Source: Pirellulales bacterium
Lineage (GTDB): Bacteria; Planctomycetota; Planctomycetia; Pirellulales; JADZDJ01
Assembly: GCA_035499655.1 (NCBI GenBank)
Contig: DATJYL010000215.1
Coordinates: 1 to 47,257 of the forward strand
Direction of reading: 5' to 3'
Length of the DNA stretch: 47,257 nucleotides
The notes below the pieces were generated by a model that saw only the letters and a program-made list of their open reading frames with translations, was not told the origin of the DNA and made no database searches. Each line of letters begins with the position of its first letter. Positions within the stretch are counted from its first letter, which is position 1. Positions 9,119 through 17,646 of this stretch are shown here, one piece after another. Both the position numbers and the translations under genes were made by a program.

Positions 9119-9997
9119 ATGAACCTTCGGCAAACTTTTCACCCGTTGCTTCTGGGTGGTTATTGCAACGCCACGTTGCCTTACCGGCGTTGGCTTCGCG
9201 CTCGGCTTGCGGCACAAGGGCGGGCGCCAATTCTCGTGCTGTTTTATCACCGCATTGCCGACGATGGGAGCCGACATTGGACGCACTCCAACCGTCTGTT
9301 CCAAAAGCAAATTTTCTGGCTCGAGCGACATTGCCAACTGATTTCGCTGGAAGAGGCCCAGCGCCGAATACGCTCCGGTTCCAACGACCGTCTGGCCGCC
9401 TGCATCACTTTCGACGATGGCTACTCGGAAAACTGTGAACAAGCCATTCCACTGTTAATTCGTCATGGAATCCCTTGCACGTACTTTGTCAGTTCGCGGC
9501 ATGTGTTGGATGGGGTCAGGTTCGCACATGATGTAGCCAACAACGGTCGGGGAATTCCGAATACGATTGAGCAACTACGCTGGATGGCCAAAAGCGGCGT
9601 CGAAATTGGCGCCCACACGCGTACGCATGCTGATTTGGGCCGCGTCACCGACGAGAGCCAACTGCTTGACGAAGTGATCGCTGCCGGCGAGGAGCTTGAA
9701 GCCGCCGTTGACCAACCAATGCGCTATTTCGCGTTTCCATATGGATTGCCGCAAAACCTCAACGCACAGGCAGTCCAGCTCCTGCAGGAGCATGGTTACG
9801 AAGCCTTTTGTTCGGCTTACGGCGACTACAACTTTCCCGGCGACGATTCGTTCCACATTCGCCGCTTTCATGCGGACGACATGCTGCGGCTGAAAAACTG
9901 GGCCACCATCGACCCGCGTCACCTTAAGCCCACCTTTACGTTCGATTATCGGTTATCGGCACCTGAGTTGCCGTGCAGCGAGATGGCCGAAGCCTGA
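9119..9997 (+). CDS. Polysaccharide deacetylase (NodB/CE4 family)
   Basis: This 292-residue protein is a metal-dependent N- or O-deacetylase. The NodB motifs are clear: TFDDGY at 97-102 (catalytic Asp and metal Asp), HTRTH at 166-170 (metal His pair) and FAFPYG near 210. No signal peptide is evident, so it may act on cytoplasmic or membrane-associated glycan. The ATG at 9119 follows AAGGAAA, which overlaps the stop of the acetyltransferase gene, so the two are coupled. A slightly earlier in-frame start at 9083 overlaps that gene and is less likely. With its neighbour it probably adjusts acyl decoration of the polymer. Confidence 0.9.
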   Translation: MNLRQTFHPLLLGGYCNATLPYRRWLRARLAAQGRAPILVLFYHRIADDGSRHWTHSNRLFQKQIFWLERHCQLISLEEAQRRIRSGSNDRLAACITFDDGYSENCEQAIPLLIRHGIPCTYFVSSRHVLDGVRFAHDVANNGRGIPNTIEQLRWMAKSGVEIGAHTRTHADLGRVTDESQLLDEVIAAGEELEAAVDQPMRYFAFPYGLPQNLNAQAVQLLQEHGYEAFCSAYGDYNFPGDDSFHIRRFHADDMLRLKNWATIDPRHLKPTFTFDYRLSAPELPCSEMAEA

Positions 9998-10083
9998 TTT
10001 GAAATTACTGCTTTTTCCGCGGGATAGAAAGCGGCGGAAAGAAAAGCAACTGGTCGAACAACTTGTACCCGGTTGAGGTTCAA

Positions 10084-12966
10084 ATGTCGGCGGTGCTCGA
10101 TATAACCCATGACAAATTGCCCAATCCGCCGACTGCGGCAGCGCCACCGAGCCAGCCAGCGGTGAATGACAATGGTAAATCTGTTGTTCCCCGAGGCGGA
10201 TTGCGCACCGATAGTTTAGCCGAAAGCGTGGTGGTGCTGCTTACCCTGACGGCGGTGCAGCGCTTTATCGGATTTGTCCGCGGCGTTTTGGTCTGCCGCT
10301 GGCTCAGCCCGCAAGACCTGGGCCAATGGGACATGGCTTTTGGGTTCCTAACATTGGGGGCACCCCTAGCCGTTTTGGGCTTGCCTGGCAGCTTCGGTCG
10401 TTACGTCGAATACTTTCGACAGCGCGGCCAATTGAATCGGCTGTTAAAGCGGACTGCGATTGTTTGCACCGCGCTGACCGCTGCGGTGGTAAGTGCGATC
10501 TGCATTGCACGACCGTGGATTTCGACCATCGTGTTCGGCCGATCCGACGAAAAGCAATTGGTGCTTGCGCTGGCCATTTGCCTGGCAATCGTGATCGCCT
10601 TCAATTACCTCACCGAGCTGCTGACCGCCCTGCGCATGGCGCGCGTCACGGCGGTGGTGCAGTTTTTTAACAGCATCATGTTTGCCGGTTTCGGCATATT
10701 TTTATTGTTTTCCTGGCGAACTCAGGCCGTGTCTTTGGTGGCCGCTTATGGCATTGCTTGTGCGCTGCAGGTCGCCTGGATGATTTGGTTTTTGCGCCGT
10801 CAGTGGCGTCTTGCTCCGCCGGAATCCGCCACAATTGTCGATGCCGACAGCGGCAAATTTTGGTCGAAACTATTGTCGTTTGCCGCCTGGGTATGGGTGG
10901 GCAATCTGATGTACAATTTGTTCGATGTGGTGGATCGTTACCTCATCATTCATACGTCCACCGTCGCAGATCCGCTAGCGCTGGTTGGTTCCTACCACAG
11001 CTCACGAATTGTTCCCTTGCTACTGGTGACCATCGCCGGTTTGCTAGGCACGATGATTCTGCCTCACCTCAGCCACGATTGGGAATTGGGTCACCGGCAA
11101 CAGGTCTCCGCCCGGATGAACCTGATTCTGAAGCTGATCGGCCTGTTGCTGTTTGTCGGATCGATTGCCATTTTGCTGGCCGGCCCGTTCATGTTCAACG
11201 TGGCGTTCAATGGCAAATACGCGGCGGGCAGAGAAGTTCTGCCGTGGACATTAACGTTCAGCGTGTGGTTCGGCTTGATCAGCATCGCCCAATTGTATTT
11301 GTGGTGCGCGGAGCGCGCACGGTTGAGTTGCCTGGCACTGGGAATCGGCCTGCTTGCCAACATTGTCATTAATTTGATTTTGATTCCGCATTTTGGACTG
11401 CACGGCGCCGTATGGGCCAGGGCGGCCTCCAACTTATTAACCTTGGCGTTGATTTACCGCTTTAGCGCTTGGCTGGGAATGAAGATTGAACGCTCGCTGT
11501 TGATTGTATCGCTGTTGCCGCTGGCGCTTAGTTTTGGACCGTGGGTGGCAATATTCACGTTGATCGCCGTGATTGGTGCAGTCGGCGCTACCAATCAAAT
11601 TCTCTCCCAGGCGGAAAAACAACGCCTGCTTGTAGTGTGGAACGAGTACATCAGCCGCATGCGCGCCTTTTGGAAAAGCAACTCCGCCAATAAGTTTGGT
11701 CCTCGTTTGGCGGCCGCTGATGACTCGCTGACTTTGGCTACGAGAGTTGATGCATACACTCCCGCCGATTCGGGTTACAGCCTTGGGAACAGCGATGTGT
11801 CTCATCGCGAAGTTGAATCGCCGCCGCCGCGACCGTTGCGCGTGACGTTTTACAGCACGTCCTTGCACGTCGGAGGTGCGGAAACATTACTATTCAACTT
11901 GATTCAACGACTCGATCGATCTCGCTTTGCACCCGAGTTGTGCTGTTTGAAAGAGTTGGGCGAATTGGGGGAAAAATTGTCGCGGGAAATTCCTGTGTAT
12001 GCCGACTTGTTGCGGCACAAGTTCGATGTGCGCGTGTTGAGACGGCTTACAAGGCTGTTGCGCGAGCGGCAAATCGATGCCGTCGTCACGGTGGGGGCGG
12101 GAGATAAAATGTTTTGGGGACGGCTGGCGGCCCGCCGCGCCGGCGTGCCGGTGATCGTATCCGCGTTGCATTCTACCGGTTGGCCCGACGGTATCACCTG
12201 GCTGAATCGACGACTCACTCTGCTGACCGATGCGTTTGTGGCCGTCGCCAAGAACCATGCCCAACATCTCATAGAACGAGAGCACTTACCGGCCGATCGG
12301 GTATGCCCCATTCCGAATGGCGTCGACACAAGCATATTCTATCCGCGATCGCCCGAAGCCGATTTGCGAAAGCAATTGAAGATTCCCGCGGCTGCGCCGG
12401 TGGTAGGCATTGTGGCCGTGCTGCGGCCGGAAAAAAATCACGAGCTGTTTTTGCGGGTCGCCGCGGGTGTGCGGCAGCAATTGCCTGAGGCTCATTTCCT
12501 AATCATCGGCGATGGCCCGCGCCGTGCGGAATTGGAGTCGCTGGCCGAAAAACTTGGATTGGGCAATCACGCCCATTTTCTCGGCAAGCGTGCGGACGTG
12601 CCGCAGTTGCTGAATTTATTGGACGTGTTTGTGCTCACCTCGCACAATGAGGCCAATCCGGTTTCGATTCTCGAAGCGCTCGCCACGGCAAAGCCTGTCG
12701 TGGCCACCAAAGTCGGCTCCGTGCCGGAAACCGTGATCGACGGCGTGACCGGGTTCCTTGTGCCGCCGGGTGGCGAATTGACGATGACCGACCGCTTGAC
12801 GGAACTTTTGCTTGATCCTGCCAAAGCCCAACGGTTGGGGGCTGCTGGCCGCCGCCATGTGGTGGAAAATTGGTCGCTGGACCGGATGGTCGACGGCTAC
12901 GAGGAGCTGCTCGAACGGCTGTATTGGCAGAAGCGGGACGCCGTTTCAGATGGTAATTGGCGCTAA
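10084..12966 (+). CDS. Fusion of Wzx-like flippase and GT4 glycosyltransferase
   Basis: This single uninterrupted 960-residue frame has two parts. Residues about 45-495 form a multi-span membrane domain of the polysaccharide-flippase/MOP type, with about 12-14 hydrophobic segments and a VVLLTLTAVQRFIGFVRGVL opening. After a polar linker (about 500-580), residues about 583-950 are a complete GT4 transferase: VGGAETLLFNL, a PNGVD turn, VVGIVAVLRPEKNHELF, IIGDGPRR, and EX7E in EANPVSILEALATAKPVV. GAGG sits five bases before the chosen ATG; a TTG seven codons upstream is less likely. Inferred role: adding a sugar and exporting the lipid-linked unit. No frameshift or stop separates the halves. Confidence 0.88.
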   Translation: MSAVLDITHDKLPNPPTAAAPPSQPAVNDNGKSVVPRGGLRTDSLAESVVVLLTLTAVQRFIGFVRGVLVCRWLSPQDLGQWDMAFGFLTLGAPLAVLGLPGSFGRYVEYFRQRGQLNRLLKRTAIVCTALTAAVVSAICIARPWISTIVFGRSDEKQLVLALAICLAIVIAFNYLTELLTALRMARVTAVVQFFNSIMFAGFGIFLLFSWRTQAVSLVAAYGIACALQVAWMIWFLRRQWRLAPPESATIVDADSGKFWSKLLSFAAWVWVGNLMYNLFDVVDRYLIIHTSTVADPLALVGSYHSSRIVPLLLVTIAGLLGTMILPHLSHDWELGHRQQVSARMNLILKLIGLLLFVGSIAILLAGPFMFNVAFNGKYAAGREVLPWTLTFSVWFGLISIAQLYLWCAERARLSCLALGIGLLANIVINLILIPHFGLHGAVWARAASNLLTLALIYRFSAWLGMKIERSLLIVSLLPLALSFGPWVAIFTLIAVIGAVGATNQILSQAEKQRLLVVWNEYISRMRAFWKSNSANKFGPRLAAADDSLTLATRVDAYTPADSGYSLGNSDVSHREVESPPPRPLRVTFYSTSLHVGGAETLLFNLIQRLDRSRFAPELCCLKELGELGEKLSREIPVYADLLRHKFDVRVLRRLTRLLRERQIDAVVTVGAGDKMFWGRLAARRAGVPVIVSALHSTGWPDGITWLNRRLTLLTDAFVAVAKNHAQHLIEREHLPADRVCPIPNGVDTSIFYPRSPEADLRKQLKIPAAAPVVGIVAVLRPEKNHELFLRVAAGVRQQLPEAHFLIIGDGPRRAELESLAEKLGLGNHAHFLGKRADVPQLLNLLDVFVLTSHNEANPVSILEALATAKPVVATKVGSVPETVIDGVTGFLVPPGGELTMTDRLTELLLDPAKAQRLGAAGRRHVVENWSLDRMVDGYEELLERLYWQKRDAVSDGNWR

Positions 12967-12979
12967 AAATATCGTCCCA

Positions 12980-13324
12980 TTAGGCGACCAATTCATGCTG
13001 ATCCAGAAGCTGTAGGCAAAGCGACCGAATTGCAGCCAACTCTCGCTGAAATTCTTGCTGAGCTTCTTTAGTAGGCAGGGCGTCGAACAAATCCTGCAAC
13101 TGCACGCCACGGCCCATGATTTCATCTGCCGTTTTGTCTCGCAGTTTTTCTTTCACAAATTGACAGTTGTCGGCATGGTAAAACAACCGTGTCGCATCCA
13201 GCGGACTAATTCCGCCATTGGCTAGCGATTCGATAATGCCCAGATTCAACAGCACGAATAAACCACGTCCTGTGGCTTCAGTGTCTGTATTCAGAATCTT
13301 TGCAAGTTCTATCGTCTTCATCAT
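12980..13324 (-). CDS. Small protein of unknown function, coupled to the 78-residue gene
   Basis: This 114-residue, soluble, mostly helical, acidic protein (start MMKTIELAKIL) has no family that I recognise. Its ATG overlaps the TGA of the preceding small gene by four bases (ATGA at 13321-13324), so the two are very likely translated together. The downstream end converges with the flippase fusion, 13 bases away. Small size, acidic character and coupling are typical of the second partner of toxin-antitoxin or toxin-immunity pairs, but that is inference only. Confidence 0.6.
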   Translation of the reverse strand: MMKTIELAKILNTDTEATGRGLFVLLNLGIIESLANGGISPLDATRLFYHADNCQFVKEKLRDKTADEIMGRGVQLQDLFDALPTKEAQQEFQRELAAIRSLCLQLLDQHELVA

Positions 13325-13557
13325 GGCATGGTGGTTTGTTTAGGGAAAAACTTTACACCGGCAACCTGTCCGGTACCGTGTTCGAAGTAATGGATTTCAC
13401 CTGTATTTCCTGGTTTGATGACTTTCTGCCACGAACCCGATAACAACCGCAGCCGCTTATTCCGCACAGGATACTTCAGGGCCGATCCTTTAAGGGGAAT
13501 CCAATCCGTTGGAACAGAACCCGACGCCTGGACGTTCGGGTAAAGGTTTAATGGCAT
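13321..13557 (-). CDS. Small basic protein of unknown function, toxin-tail-like
   Basis: This is a 78-residue basic protein. The stretch GSWQKVIKPGNTGEIHYFEH followed by GTGQVAGVKFFPK has the look of small C-terminal domains of polymorphic toxins, but I cannot name a family and no catalytic set is certain. There is no signal peptide. The gene starts 35 bases after the nuclease gene, behind a candidate internal promoter. No good Shine-Dalgarno is present; a TATAAT-like sequence lies immediately before the ATG. It overlaps the next gene by four bases. A real gene is likely because of this tight coupling. Confidence 0.5.
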   Translation of the reverse strand: MPLNLYPNVQASGSVPTDWIPLKGSALKYPVRNKRLRLLSGSWQKVIKPGNTGEIHYFEHGTGQVAGVKFFPKQTTMP

Positions 13558-13591
13558 TTAATTATAGTTCGTTTCAAAAGACTATTTTTGC

Positions 13592-13600
13592 ATTATATCA
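13592..13600 (-). promoter_or_regulatory. Candidate extended -10 promoter for the two small genes
   Basis: On the minus strand TGATATAAT matches an extended -10 (TGnTATAAT), ending 34 bases before the ATG at 13557. It overlaps the last codons and stop of the nuclease gene. The -35 region is poor, which extended -10 promoters tolerate. Confidence 0.35.
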
Positions 13601-14309
13601 CTCGGTCGACCGAAAACGACATTTTGTAGCGTGCCAAAAAAACTCCAGGAACACGAGAAACAGCAACTCGAAGATCGTCTGTAATTTCGTTGGCGATGAT
13701 CGCGCCTCGGCATGGCCCATTGCCGAGATGTTTATCAACCCAACCCATGTAATACAATAGCTGCCCAAGTGTTTTGTTGCGCCCTCTAGAAAGCTTCAAT
13801 TCAATCACAACATATTTTTTGTCACGATCAACCGCAAGCAAATCTATGCGTCCGTCATCAACGTTAAATTCTCTGCCGCTTTCATCACCATTCACATACA
13901 GTTGCAGACCGGCTTCGACTCGATCAAGATTCTTGGCTAGGAAATCTCGAAGGTGAGCCTCTAGCGCAAATTCTAACGCATCTTGCTCCTCTTCTTGCTT
14001 TTCTGAATTGGACGAAGCATTACCTGATAAATATGCAACGTAGTCTCGCCATATTTTAGTGCTTTGTCGTATTTTTGATTCACCTTGCGGAGACCGTCCA
14101 AGTGGCCACTTCTCATCAATAAATTGTGGCAGGAGTCCTCGTTTCTCGAATAACTCGATCATCCTGCCACGCCGAACAGACGAGTCATAACTTCGATCCC
14201 ATTCGATTTCCATTTCTCTGATGTCTTCGGCATCTTGTGACATACCGTGTTGTTCCGCGAAGTCATATGCCCTTAGCAATGGAAACACCTTCGGTTCCTG
14301 ATCTTCCAT
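13593..14309 (-). CDS. PD-(D/E)XK nuclease-like protein (NucS/DUF91 type)
   Basis: This is a 238-residue protein. The C-terminal half carries a restriction-endonuclease core: a helix with Glu (FALEAHLRDFL, about 114-124), GRIDLLAVD with the metal Asp at about 156, the strand YVVIELK with Glu170 and Lys172, and Gln183-Tyr187 in LGQLLYYMGWV. That order matches the NucS/EndoMS nuclease domain. The N-terminal 90 residues do not match the NucS DNA-binding domain as far as I can tell. AGGGG eight bases before the ATG supports this start over the in-frame one at 14372. AT-rich sequence, unlike its neighbours, suggests acquisition by transfer. Confidence 0.75.
   Translation of the reverse strand: MEDQEPKVFPLLRAYDFAEQHGMSQDAEDIREMEIEWDRSYDSSVRRGRMIELFEKRGLLPQFIDEKWPLGRSPQGESKIRQSTKIWRDYVAYLSGNASSNSEKQEEEQDALEFALEAHLRDFLAKNLDRVEAGLQLYVNGDESGREFNVDDGRIDLLAVDRDKKYVVIELKLSRGRNKTLGQLLYYMGWVDKHLGNGPCRGAIIANEITDDLRVAVSRVPGVFLARYKMSFSVDRVI
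13602..13613. promoter_or_regulatory. Perfect 12-bp palindrome (possible operator)
   Basis: TCGGTCGACCGA is its own reverse complement. It lies one base upstream of the extended -10 on the minus strand, where a repressor would block the promoter. It also encodes the last residues of the nuclease, so chance cannot be excluded. Confidence 0.3.
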
Positions 14310-14668
14310 AAGATTTACCCCTTGATGGTTTGTTTCCCAGTGAGTGTGTCTGTTGTGCTCCCAATATAACACCCAACATCAAGACTTCAATTTTGCCACT
14401 TTCTCGATCATCTGGCGGTGCTGAGACCCCATAAAAGGCCTTGCAAACCGCAGATTTTGCCACGAATCTTCTTCATTTGCTGTGTGACCCTCTACTGTCT
14501 GCCGGCAACGTACTGAACGGTCGCAATTCGCGGCCATAAGGATGAACCGCACCGGGGCGGCGGCTGTTAACCAGGGATGGAACCGAATCATGACCACAGC
14601 AGCAATTCTTTTCTTTGTGTACCGGGCGGCGATGAGGGCTTTCCGCACGGCCCCTAAAGCGGGATAAT
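14310..14668. other. Intergenic region between nuclease and acyltransferase genes
   Basis: These 359 bases separate two divergent genes. The nuclease promoter lies at its left end. A minus-strand open frame (14379-14792) crosses it but overlaps the acyltransferase start and looks like no protein family, so I do not call it. Composition changes from AT-rich to GC-rich across this gap, consistent with one edge of the transferred patch. Confidence 0.5.
14363..14390 (-). promoter_or_regulatory. Candidate sigma70-type promoter of the nuclease cassette
   Basis: On the minus strand TTGAAG (14390-14385) and TATATT (14368-14363) are separated by 16 bases, close to the vegetative consensus. The predicted start of transcription would be about 45 bases before the nuclease ATG at 14309. 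Confidence 0.5.
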
Positions 14669-15370
14669 ATGCAGCTTTCCGCCACGCTTCCTCGTAATTC
14701 CCGACAGGCGGGTCTGCGGCGCTATCGTTGGGCCGTGCCCCCGTCCGATCGGAATCCCATTTGCTGGATGACCGGCACCTTCCTGGCTGCACTCGCCAAG
14801 TTTTTAAGCGGCGCCAGCGCCCGTTGGGTTGACTGCCAGCCCGACACCTGCCAGCGCGTTTACTTTGCCAACCACACTAGCCATTTGGACGCGTTGGTCG
14901 TGTGGTCGTCGTTGCCCGTGGAGTTGCGAAATATCACCCGGCCCGTGGCCGCCAAGGATTATTGGAACAACGGCTCGCTACGCCGGTATTTCGCCACGAA
15001 AGTGTTCGACGCGCTGCTCATCGACCGGACCGAAATCAAAGTCCATAACAGCCCTATCGACATCATGATACGCGAAATGGGGGACACCAAATCTTTGATT
15101 GTTTTTCCCGAAGGGGGCCGCAGCATCGACGGCGAAATCGGCGAGTTCAAAAGCGGGTTGTACTATCTTGGCAAAAAACGTCCCGACTTAGAGCTGGTGC
15201 CGGTGTACATCGATAACATGAACCGCGTGCTGCCGCGGGGCGAAGTGTTGCCCGTCCCGCTGCTCAGTTGCATCACTTTTGGGCCACCGATTTGGCTGGA
15301 TAAAGGGGAACCCAAAAACGACTTTCTGCGGCGTGCCAGGGAGGCTGTCCGGCGCTTGAAAGATGTTTGA
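14669..15370 (+). CDS. 1-acyl-glycerol-3-phosphate acyltransferase (PlsC-like)
   Basis: This 233-residue lysophospholipid acyltransferase should convert lysophosphatidate to phosphatidate at the inner membrane. The HX4D catalytic motif is NHTSHLD, and the glycerol-phosphate binding block is FPEGGRSIDGEIGEFKSG. A later strand LELVPVYIDNMNRVLP also fits the family. One weak hydrophobic segment lies near residues 35-50. The neighbour 152 bases downstream is a CDP-diglyceride synthase, the next enzyme in the pathway, which strengthens the call. No strong ribosome site precedes the ATG. Confidence 0.88.
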   Translation: MQLSATLPRNSRQAGLRRYRWAVPPSDRNPICWMTGTFLAALAKFLSGASARWVDCQPDTCQRVYFANHTSHLDALVVWSSLPVELRNITRPVAAKDYWNNGSLRRYFATKVFDALLIDRTEIKVHNSPIDIMIREMGDTKSLIVFPEGGRSIDGEIGEFKSGLYYLGKKRPDLELVPVYIDNMNRVLPRGEVLPVPLLSCITFGPPIWLDKGEPKNDFLRRAREAVRRLKDV

Positions 15371-15522
15371 ACGCCGGGCCGCCGAATGTCATGGAATGAC
15401 CTAACTTTGTCATGGATGCGACCCCTTTTGAATTACGCGATCATACGGCCGGGGGCTTAGCGCTGAATGGGTAAAGCCGTTAAACTCCGTTCGCCTTCAA
15501 ATCTGCCCTAACGACCCCTGGA

Positions 15523-16482
15523 TTGAACATACCCGCAATGGAAGATTGGAGAACATTATCTCTGGTCGGTGGTGTGTTGGTCTTGCTGACGGTGGCCACC
15601 ATTGTCGGGCAGTTTCTGAAACGGCACCCCGATACAGGACTGAATGCCGCGGCCGTACGGTCTTTTAATCTCCGGCTGCGCGCCTGGTGGATGATGTGCG
15701 CCCTGTTGGCCACGGCCCGGTTTATCGGCAAGGGTTGGACGGTGGCCATGTTCGGCTTTATTTCGTTCGTGGCCCTGCGTGAGTTTATCACCATTACACC
15801 GACGCGGCAGGGAGATCATCGGGCGCTGTTTTGGGCCTTCGTTCTGTTCACGCCGCTGCAATATGTTTTGGTGGGCCTTAACGCCTATCAACTTTTCAAC
15901 GTGCTGATTCCGGTTTACGCGTTTTTATTTGTGCCCGCACGAATCGCCCTTTCGGGAGATTACAAACGTTACTTGGAGCGCGTGGCTAAAATTCAGACCG
16001 GATTGATAATTTGCGTTTATTGCCTGAGTTTTGCGCCGGCACTGTTGTACTTAAACATTAAAGAATATGCGGGCTCCAACTACCGCCTGCTATTCTTTTT
16101 TATTTTGATGGTGCAGATGGGAGACGCCCTACAATACATTTGGGGCAAACTCATAGGGCGACGGGTGATTGTGCCCAGCATCAGTTCCAACCGCACATGG
16201 GAAGGATTTTTGGGCGGAGTGGCCAGCAACACGTTGTTGGGCGCGGCATTGTATTGGGCCACACCGTTTCAACCGTGGCAAGCGGCCGGCATGACGCTGA
16301 TTATCAGCATCCTAGGATTCTGCGGGGGCCTGACGATGTCAGCCATTAAGCGCGATCGCGGAGTGAAAGATTACGGCACCCTGGTCGAAGGGCACGGCGG
16401 CGTGTTAGACCGGATCGACTCGATTTGCTTTGCCGCGCCGGTGTTTTACCACCTCACCTGGTCGATTTTTCCGCCGGGCTAA
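15523..16482 (+). CDS. cdsA: Phosphatidate cytidylyltransferase (CDP-diglyceride synthase)
   Basis: This 319-residue integral membrane enzyme makes CDP-diacylglycerol from phosphatidate and CTP. About eight to nine hydrophobic spans are visible. The C-terminal family signature is intact: SAIKRDRGVKDYG followed by HGGVLDRIDS, with the conserved K-D and D-R-x-D metal and CTP residues. The frame opens with TTG at 15523; the ATG at 15538 is an equally possible start. It follows the PlsC-like gene, giving a small phospholipid pair. Its end converges with the metallopeptidase gene, 12 bases away, with no obvious terminator between. Confidence 0.9.
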   Translation: MNIPAMEDWRTLSLVGGVLVLLTVATIVGQFLKRHPDTGLNAAAVRSFNLRLRAWWMMCALLATARFIGKGWTVAMFGFISFVALREFITITPTRQGDHRALFWAFVLFTPLQYVLVGLNAYQLFNVLIPVYAFLFVPARIALSGDYKRYLERVAKIQTGLIICVYCLSFAPALLYLNIKEYAGSNYRLLFFFILMVQMGDALQYIWGKLIGRRVIVPSISSNRTWEGFLGGVASNTLLGAALYWATPFQPWQAAGMTLIISILGFCGGLTMSAIKRDRGVKDYGTLVEGHGGVLDRIDSICFAAPVFYHLTWSIFPPG

Positions 16483-16494
16483 GCCTCGTTGCCG

Positions 16495-17646
16495 TTAGCG
16501 GGTCCATTGCAGCAGCACTTGGTGCCCTTGTGCGGCGTCATTCGATGTCGAACCGGTGGACGCCAAACTGGGAACATCGCGCTGGGCCAGATATTCCGGA
16601 TTCTTGGGCGAAGGCGGGGCTGATGAACGCTCGTAAACGCTCCGACTTCCCGCGGCGGAATCTACCGTCGAAGCCACGTCGCTGGAATCGCGTACCGGTC
16701 CCCAACCCTGGTCGTCGACAGCGTCTGAGTTTTTACTCCACGATGCCGCCGGATGGTGGCCCGCAATTGGCGCGCTATTCGTGCCACTGGCAAGCGAATC
16801 TCGATCATCGCTTTGGGCCCTATACAAGGGGCCGCCGCCTGACGACTCTGGCCGACCGTTAGCGGCCAAACCACCATTGGGCTGTTGTGCCACGAGCGTT
16901 GGGCTTCCTTGTTTTACCCAGCCGAGCCATTCATCTTGCAATGCTTGTAAATTCGGATAGCCGTAGTATTTTTGCGTGGCGGCGGGCCAGTTTTCGGATT
17001 TCATTCCATCGCCCACAAACTGCAGAAACTTTTGCCGGCCTCCTTGTTCGATTAAATACTGAGCCAACGAATAACCCTCGGAGTACAGCGGAAGCACATC
17101 GTGCGGATATTCTTTAATAGCGAACAGCTTGTCGAAGGCGATGCCACGATCAGTGCGTAAAAAGTTGACCAGCATTACCTGCTGTTTATTTCGTTCCGAC
17201 CAATGCTCTACCGTGGTGCAGGCCCCTTCGTCAGCCCAACGTGGTAATCCCCGTCGAAAATAACTGGCAAAAATCGTGTGTGTGACTTCGTGCGGCAAAA
17301 CGCTATCTAAAATGCGCTCTTCCGAGCCTTGAATTCTCATGTCCCAATCGCCAACTTCACCATTTGCGAATACAAAACTTGTTTGACCGCCGGCCCCCAA
17401 ATTCGGCGCCACGTCGGCGTGTATGGGGCACGGGCGCGACCAATTCGGCATCGGCGAACCGATCCAGGTAATCGCCAAATCGTGGCGATAGCGCTCGGCC
17501 GCCTGGCCGATTTCTTCGGCCAATTCCGGCGTGGGCGCATCGATGACAAAATTCGCCGTCCGGGTTCCAGCGCCCAACAAGACGCGGGGATTCAGCATAA
17601 CGGCCACCGCCAACAAAGCGGCGGCGGGAAAGATGCGAGCTTCCAT
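16495..17646 (-). CDS. Exported gluzincin-type metallopeptidase-like protein
   Basis: This 383-residue protein has an N-terminal signal peptide (about 1-26, ending LLGAG). The centre has HEVTH at 119-123 followed by LPRWADEG at about 134-141, where Glu140 would be the third zinc ligand. This is the layout of the peptidase-MA-like family. LYSEGYSLAQYLIEQGG and LQALQDEWLGWV also match such domains. The C-terminal 130 residues are Ser/Pro-rich and probably disordered. GGAG eight bases upstream supports the ATG at 17646 over an earlier one at 17667. The substrate is unknown; it likely acts in the periplasm or outside. Confidence 0.72.
   Translation of the reverse strand: MEARIFPAAALLAVAVMLNPRVLLGAGTRTANFVIDAPTPELAEEIGQAAERYRHDLAITWIGSPMPNWSRPCPIHADVAPNLGAGGQTSFVFANGEVGDWDMRIQGSEERILDSVLPHEVTHTIFASYFRRGLPRWADEGACTTVEHWSERNKQQVMLVNFLRTDRGIAFDKLFAIKEYPHDVLPLYSEGYSLAQYLIEQGGRQKFLQFVGDGMKSENWPAATQKYYGYPNLQALQDEWLGWVKQGSPTLVAQQPNGGLAANGRPESSGGGPLYRAQSDDRDSLASGTNSAPIAGHHPAASWSKNSDAVDDQGWGPVRDSSDVASTVDSAAGSRSVYERSSAPPSPKNPEYLAQRDVPSLASTGSTSNDAAQGHQVLLQWTR

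Noticed and set aside
13321-14309. Restriction-modification system
   Set aside because: The nuclease fold is present, but no methyltransferase motif (DPPY, NPPY or PC-type) is found in any frame nearby.
14379-14792. 137-residue minus-strand open frame
   Set aside because: It overlaps the acyltransferase start, has no ribosome site or family-like sequence, and has a basic, low-information composition.
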